The notes under the pieces are model-generated. The model was not told the DNA's origin, made no database searches, and saw only the letters and a program-made list of their open reading frames with translations. From positions 8,869,501-8,933,500 of the forward strand of contig JAFFSR010000218.1 of assembly GCA_017163975.1 (NCBI GenBank): a DNA stretch of 64,000 nucleotides. The letters are read 5' to 3'. The position numbers and the translations under genes were made by a program. The stretch comes from Anastatus disparis (lineage: Eukaryota > Arthropoda > Insecta > Hymenoptera > Eupelmidae). Positions 58,996 to 64,000 of the stretch are shown in pieces. Numbering within the stretch: the first letter of the stretch is position 1; each line of letters starts with the position of its first letter.

Positions 58996-61952
58996 GTAAG
59001 TTAAATATACGTAATATTTTATAGAAATTTTATTTTAATAAGTTTAAATATAGTAATATAATTTTATTCATATACTATCTTTGATAAAATAAAAACTCAA
59101 TGTTTTTTCTTCTTTACCAAGCTTTGTGCGAGCAATTGATTCTGTATACAATTCTATTTACATCGATTGTTTACTTTGGTTATGTTATTAAATTTCACAT
59201 TTCTTAAGAAATTATGGTTATTAATTTATTTTTAATATTTTATTAATTATAATAAAAAAGAATTTGCAATATAAATACATATAAATTATTTTAAAAAATC
59301 ATTACAGATTCTAAAAATATAAATGAAAATAACATAAGAAATTTAGAGTTATCACGCGTATAAGAAGTCGAAACACTTTTATTGTACTTATTCATTTTAT
59401 TTATATTAAAGTAATTGAATTATAACCTCATTTAAAATAAAATTTTAAGCCTGGTAAATATTATAATAAATTTAAAAAATATTTCTCAATAATTAAGTTA
59501 AATGTAAACTCAAAAGAAAAAATTACTTCTAAATTTATTGCATAATCAATTCTTTCTACTTACCAAAGGATTTAAAATCTAGAGACTCAAAAATAATTTG
59601 TTTTACTAGTAGGAGCATCATTTTAAAATAAAGTTATTATACATTAATATAGAGGTTTGACATTGACATTCAGTAGATACATCACAGCAATTTATTATTT
59701 ACTACACTGTTTGAAAAATTTTTAAAAATGTTATTATAATTTGAATGTCATTTAGATTTCAATGTTTTTATTATTCTATTATAACAAACTTTTGTAAAAG
59801 TAAAGAAAAAAAATTAAATTTTAAAATAAATCTATAAACTCTGATTTTACAAAACAAAATTTTTAAACTACTGTAAGCACTTATTAAGATATTAAAATTA
59901 ATTTTTAAATGTCTAGTGTTATTTTAAAAATTTTAATTTCATGTAAAAGTAGTACAGTATTAACTTGAACAAAAAGAGTAAATAAAATAAATCTAGAAGG
60001 AAAGGATGAAAAAGAAACACAGTTTATATGGAAAAATTTGTTCTTTATCTTTATCGTCATCTTTTTCAATATACTACATACGTAGTGTATCTATAAAATT
60101 CACAGAATGTTCTATTAATCGGATAGGTGTTTTAAAATTTAATAATTCACAATTATTATTCCTGAATGTTATTTCCTATCGAGTATCGAGATTCATTTGT
60201 TTCATTGTTTTGATTTTCAATAAAGTTTTTAGAACAGGTACATTACTTTCATTGCTGTTTGCTTTTTTTTTCAAAGTATTACAATAATAAATATTGATTA
60301 TAGATATATAATTACAATTGTTTTTTTTTTCTTTTATTACAAAAATAGCCATTGCTTCTTATAATTATTAAAAATATCACTAACTAAAAAATAAAGTTAT
60401 GCGTAATTGGAATTATCAGATATCACGTTTTTTTTTTAACAAGGATTCGAGTATCAAACTCGATCTTAAATAAAGGAACCATTTTTCAGATCCATTATAT
60501 TAGCACTTTCATTTTATTCTATGCTTTCAGCTCGTGTGACGAGTTGCTGCATAATGATAACCAACTTTTTTTTTCATTTTTTAATTTAAGTACACGCATC
60601 ATCCATCCTGTACTTAATATTTTCTTTCAAAAGTTATACTCGAATGTTTAACGCGTTATCCTTTTTAATCATTTTTAAAAACTACTTTCTTAATCTCAAA
60701 AAACTTCAACAATTTTTTAAATGCTTTTAAACTGCTTTCTTTTCTTCAAAATTTTTAAAAATGGATATTGTATATATTTATGTATCATTCGCTTAAATCT
60801 AAAATTTTTAAAATTAACCGTATATAACATACATATACACATAAATATGCATACACGTATACAATATATTTTCTTTTTTTATCTCTCATTATTTACACGC
60901 GACTATCTACAATTATGGAACAAACTAACGACAAAAAAAAAACAATATAAGAAAAAAAAAAAGAAGTTCTCTACGCAAGCCTCTGACTATGTACAATATT
61001 TTTCGCGTCGCACTCTCGTTAATACACCGAGAGAACAAAATTCCTTGCACGCGAAAAATTAAAATTATTTATTTATATAATAAACGCTATTATCAGTATC
61101 CTAATATCGCACCTTGGTATTTTGTTTTCTTATATAAATCATGTCTCATCCTTGCATTCGCTATTACAAACTTCATACATTATACACTTTATTCCGTATT
61201 CATATTGGGCGTACGTTATTGGCTTTATTATCTTTTTTTTTGCTTTTTTTGAGGTAGACCCTGTATAAATAAATACACACCTAGTCAACAAGCGAATTTA
61301 ACTTCAATCATCATGGTTCTCAACATATTTTTTTTTTCTTTTTGCTCTTTTCCTTTCTTGTTTCTGAGTACCGCCAACAGTCTCTTAAAAAAATCTTCTT
61401 TTGTTTTGTTTCGCTGAGCGATTTGATTTACGCCAATAACAAACACGCATTATTTAATATTGCTCTTTCTAAAGTTAGAAAATAATATATAATAAAAATA
61501 AAGAAATTACAGATCAGGAACGTTATTCCTCCGTTACAACTCCGTCGTCTCCTTGAGATTTTTGAGCGTAATTACAAATTGATAAAATGTATTGCGACCC
61601 TAAGGGTATAATATACTATCGCAGCAAACTTGGAAAACATTTAATTGTTTCTCTAATTTTTCTTTCCTTTGTTCATCATTTAGGCCGGATCATCAATTCG
61701 AAAATCAAGATCAACTTCTAACAGTTCAACAAATTTATCTTTATATACATGCATCCAAAAATAGTCATCATTTCATTTTTATCAATGGTTGATCTTAATT
61801 TTGGAATTTCTTTGCCTTTGCTTTTGCATTAACATTGTCGCTATTATAGAAATTTTATAATTTCAAGCTGCGACAAAGTTTGAGTAATATTACCACAGCG
61901 TTGTTTTAATAACGCTTAAAATGAATCTATATGCTTTATATGCGCAATTTTT
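58996..61952. other. Roc2 intron or intergenic, plus Tret1 3' UTR
   Basis: AT-rich and without coding signal on either strand. I looked for a Cys/His-rich RING exon after a splice acceptor and found none. About 60300-61900 has many T-rich tracts and is likely in part the 3' UTR of the minus-strand transporter. The open frames at 60006, 60721 and 60989 are low-complexity. Confidence 0.55.
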
Positions 61953-64000
61953 TTAACAAGCCATAGGCGTAGGCTTCATATTAGCAACAGCGCTCATTCT
62001 TCTGACAGCACCGGTAAGGCCTCGTTCAATTTCTTCTAACGATCTACCACTGGTTTCGGGTACGAATAGTATGACGAATATCAGACCCACTATGCAAATA
62101 ACGCCGAATATCCAAAATGTGCCTTCTTGGCCAATAATAAATATGATATCGGCGAATGTTTTGGTCACAACGAATGTACATGTCCAATTGAAACTAGTTG
62201 CGACGCTAGCAGCGCTACCGCGTATTTTGGCCGGTAATATTTCACCCATCATCAGCCATGGTATGGGTCCAAAACCAAGTGAAAAGCCAATTACGTATAC
62301 GACGAAACTTGTCAATGGCAACCAGCCGAGCGAGCTTACGTTCATCGAATGATTTTTCATGTAGAAAAATCCACCAAGTGCCATTAAGGATACGATCATA
62401 CAACAACTGCTCATGTACAGTAAGATTTTACGGCCAAGACGATCGATCAAGGCTGTTGCTACGAATGTTGAACCGAAGTTTACTATGCCGACGATTATGG
62501 TACTGATGTTTGGATCTATTTTACTGCCTGCGTCCTAAAAATTGATAAAATTTAAATTATTAGTAACCTTGTTTTATGATTTTATTGAATTTTCAAGTTA
62601 ATCTTTATTTTCATCGAATTAAATCAATGTTAAATTTGATCTTTAAAACCTTAACCCTTTGAGTGCTGAGAATAAAGATTTTTGTATATTTTTATATGGA
62701 GTTAAAGATATAATCTTTCAACATTAAAATTTGACGTCGTTTGAAATAAAAATTAAATTGAGAAAGGATAAAAATTAATGGGAAATAAAATTGGAAATAC
62801 ATCTTACCTCGAAAATTTGGACGGTATAGAAGATAACAGCATTGATACCAGACATTTGTTGGAAGAACATAAGTCCAAGTGAGATCATCAAAGGTCTAAA
62901 ATTGCTGCCTTTAAACAGTTCCAAAAGTGAGCCTTGATTAGCTTGACGTTCGCTTTCTACGTGCATTTTCTCAACGGTTGTCAATTCATCGGACACATCG
63001 GCATTCTTGCCACGAAGCCATTGCAATGATTTACGGGCGCGCTTCGTTTTGCCTTTTGAAATGTACCACCTTGGTGTTTCGGGGATCATTATCATCAAGA
63101 GGGCAAATGGCACTGGTAAAATTGCACCGAACAATGCAAGCTTCCACCATGTCATGTACATGCCTACTGTAAAGCAGACTAGAATACCTGAAACATTAAA
63201 AAAAAAATTTTCTTTTAATATTCTGTTTATCAAGAGGCGCGGTAGCGCCCCGAACAGCAAGTATTCATAATATTGTTTTTATAAAATGACTTTAATTTGA
63301 AAAAACTAAATTTATCTTGTTTTTAAGAATACAAAAAAAAAAGAAACGTAATGATATTAAAAAATGAACTTACCAATATTACCAAAAGCAGTTGGTAATA
63401 ATCCAAGCGAGCCCCTAACTTCGGGCTGTATTGTTTCGCCAAGATAAACAGGTAGCGAGAGCGATGCAATGCCCACGCAGAAACCGCTTAATGCACGGCC
63501 AAACAAAACCATACCAACGTTGTAGGCAAAACCAATAAACAGCCAGGCTGTAAATAAATTGAAATTTATTTATTTTAATTAAAACTTTCAATTCTAAATA
63601 GTGTTTTTATTGTTGTTTTTTTCAAAGGTTTTGTAATGAGTATATTTTGATCTCGTAATGATTAGTTTAAATGACGTCATTGGTGAAGTTTTATTTTCAT
63701 GAACTTCAAGTAATTTAGATAAAACAGGCTTTTTACAACTTAAACAGTTCAAAATCATAAAATAAACGAGTTATCTTATAATTAAATTTTATAATTACGT
63801 TCAACAGTTGTTAAGTCATTCTTAATAATTATGTAAAGTTAAATTTTAAACGATTGGAATGATAATCGTAAAGCTTTGCAAAGTATGAAAAATATTTATG
63901 AATATTTCATATAAAAAATAAATAAAACTTCATAACAAACATTTGAATAAAAGTTACAAATTCAATGTGCAATTATAAACTTACCGAAAAAGAACGGAAA
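61953..64000 (-). CDS. Tret1: Facilitated trehalose transporter Tret1-like (MFS sugar porter), 5' end outside window
   Basis: Four exons in view on the minus strand: beyond 64000-63985, 63547-63374, 63187-62808 and 62534-61953 (stop TAA at 61953-61955). Sugar-porter motifs in order: [20 protein letters not shown] with [69 protein letters not shown] and [29 protein letters not shown] is typical of insect Tret1. The part seen covers about transmembrane segments 4-12. Tret1 proteins move trehalose between fat body and haemolymph by facilitated diffusion. Substrate is inferred from similarity; related paralogues may carry other sugars. Gene continues upstream past the window edge. Confidence 0.9.

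Noticed and set aside
60006..61252. Three plus-strand open frames between Roc2 exon 1 and Tret1
   Set aside because: Low-complexity, no cysteine/histidine pattern of a RING, and no acceptor in the right phase.
1..64000. CRISPR arrays, bacterial operons, rRNA genes or viral integrations
   Set aside because: No regularly spaced repeats of CRISPR type, no Shine-Dalgarno-led operons, no rRNA core sequence and no recognisable viral coding region were seen.

Overview
The window is eukaryotic, AT-rich (homopolymer A/T runs everywhere) and intron-dense, with short GT-AG introns. The genes are animal, and the set (axotactin, a Tret1-type trehalose transporter, Upf3, Roc2/RNF7, a P4-ATPase of the ATP11 group, a mitochondrial 2-oxoglutarate dehydrogenase E1 paralogue) points to an insect. 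A parasitoid hymenopteran is my guess from composition and repeat style, but the sequence alone does not prove the order.

Layout. Positions 1-19.9 kb have no protein gene I can support. They are AT-rich DNA with tRNA-derived SINEs, a 1.15-kb foldback element with long inverted repeats (17651-18801), and several GC-richer islands that look like promoters or enhancers, including a possible non-coding 5' exon near 8.4-8.6 kb. From 19968 to 33285 (+) lies a large axotactin-like gene (Kunitz, laminin-G and EGF modules, a fibrinogen-like segment, one membrane span). Its cytoplasmic tail can end in at least three ways from one splice donor. It converges with an ATP11-type phospholipid flippase on the minus strand (34653-41936, 18 exons found, first exon missing). 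The flippase is head to head with a 14-exon, divergent but intact OGDH E1 paralogue (+, 42131-52011) that contains a GC-AG intron. A gene-free 3.8 kb follows, then Upf3 (-, 55774-58569), which shares a short bidirectional promoter with the first exon of Roc2/RNF7 (+, 58842-58995). The second exon of Roc2, which carries most of the RING finger, is not between 58996 and the next gene. The window ends in the 3' part of a Tret1-like sugar transporter (-, 61953 to beyond 64000).

The genes do not form one pathway. They cover glial/axonal surface, membrane lipid asymmetry, TCA cycle, mRNA surveillance, cullin ubiquitin ligase and haemolymph sugar uptake. What unifies the window is its repeats: one tRNA-Met-like SINE family (seven long copies plus two fragments), a MITE family with CCCTGGTAGAAAATT ends, and several other hairpin-forming repeats, many of them inside introns. 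All exon limits were read by eye from splice motifs and reading phase, and junctions may be off by a few bases. No database search was run.
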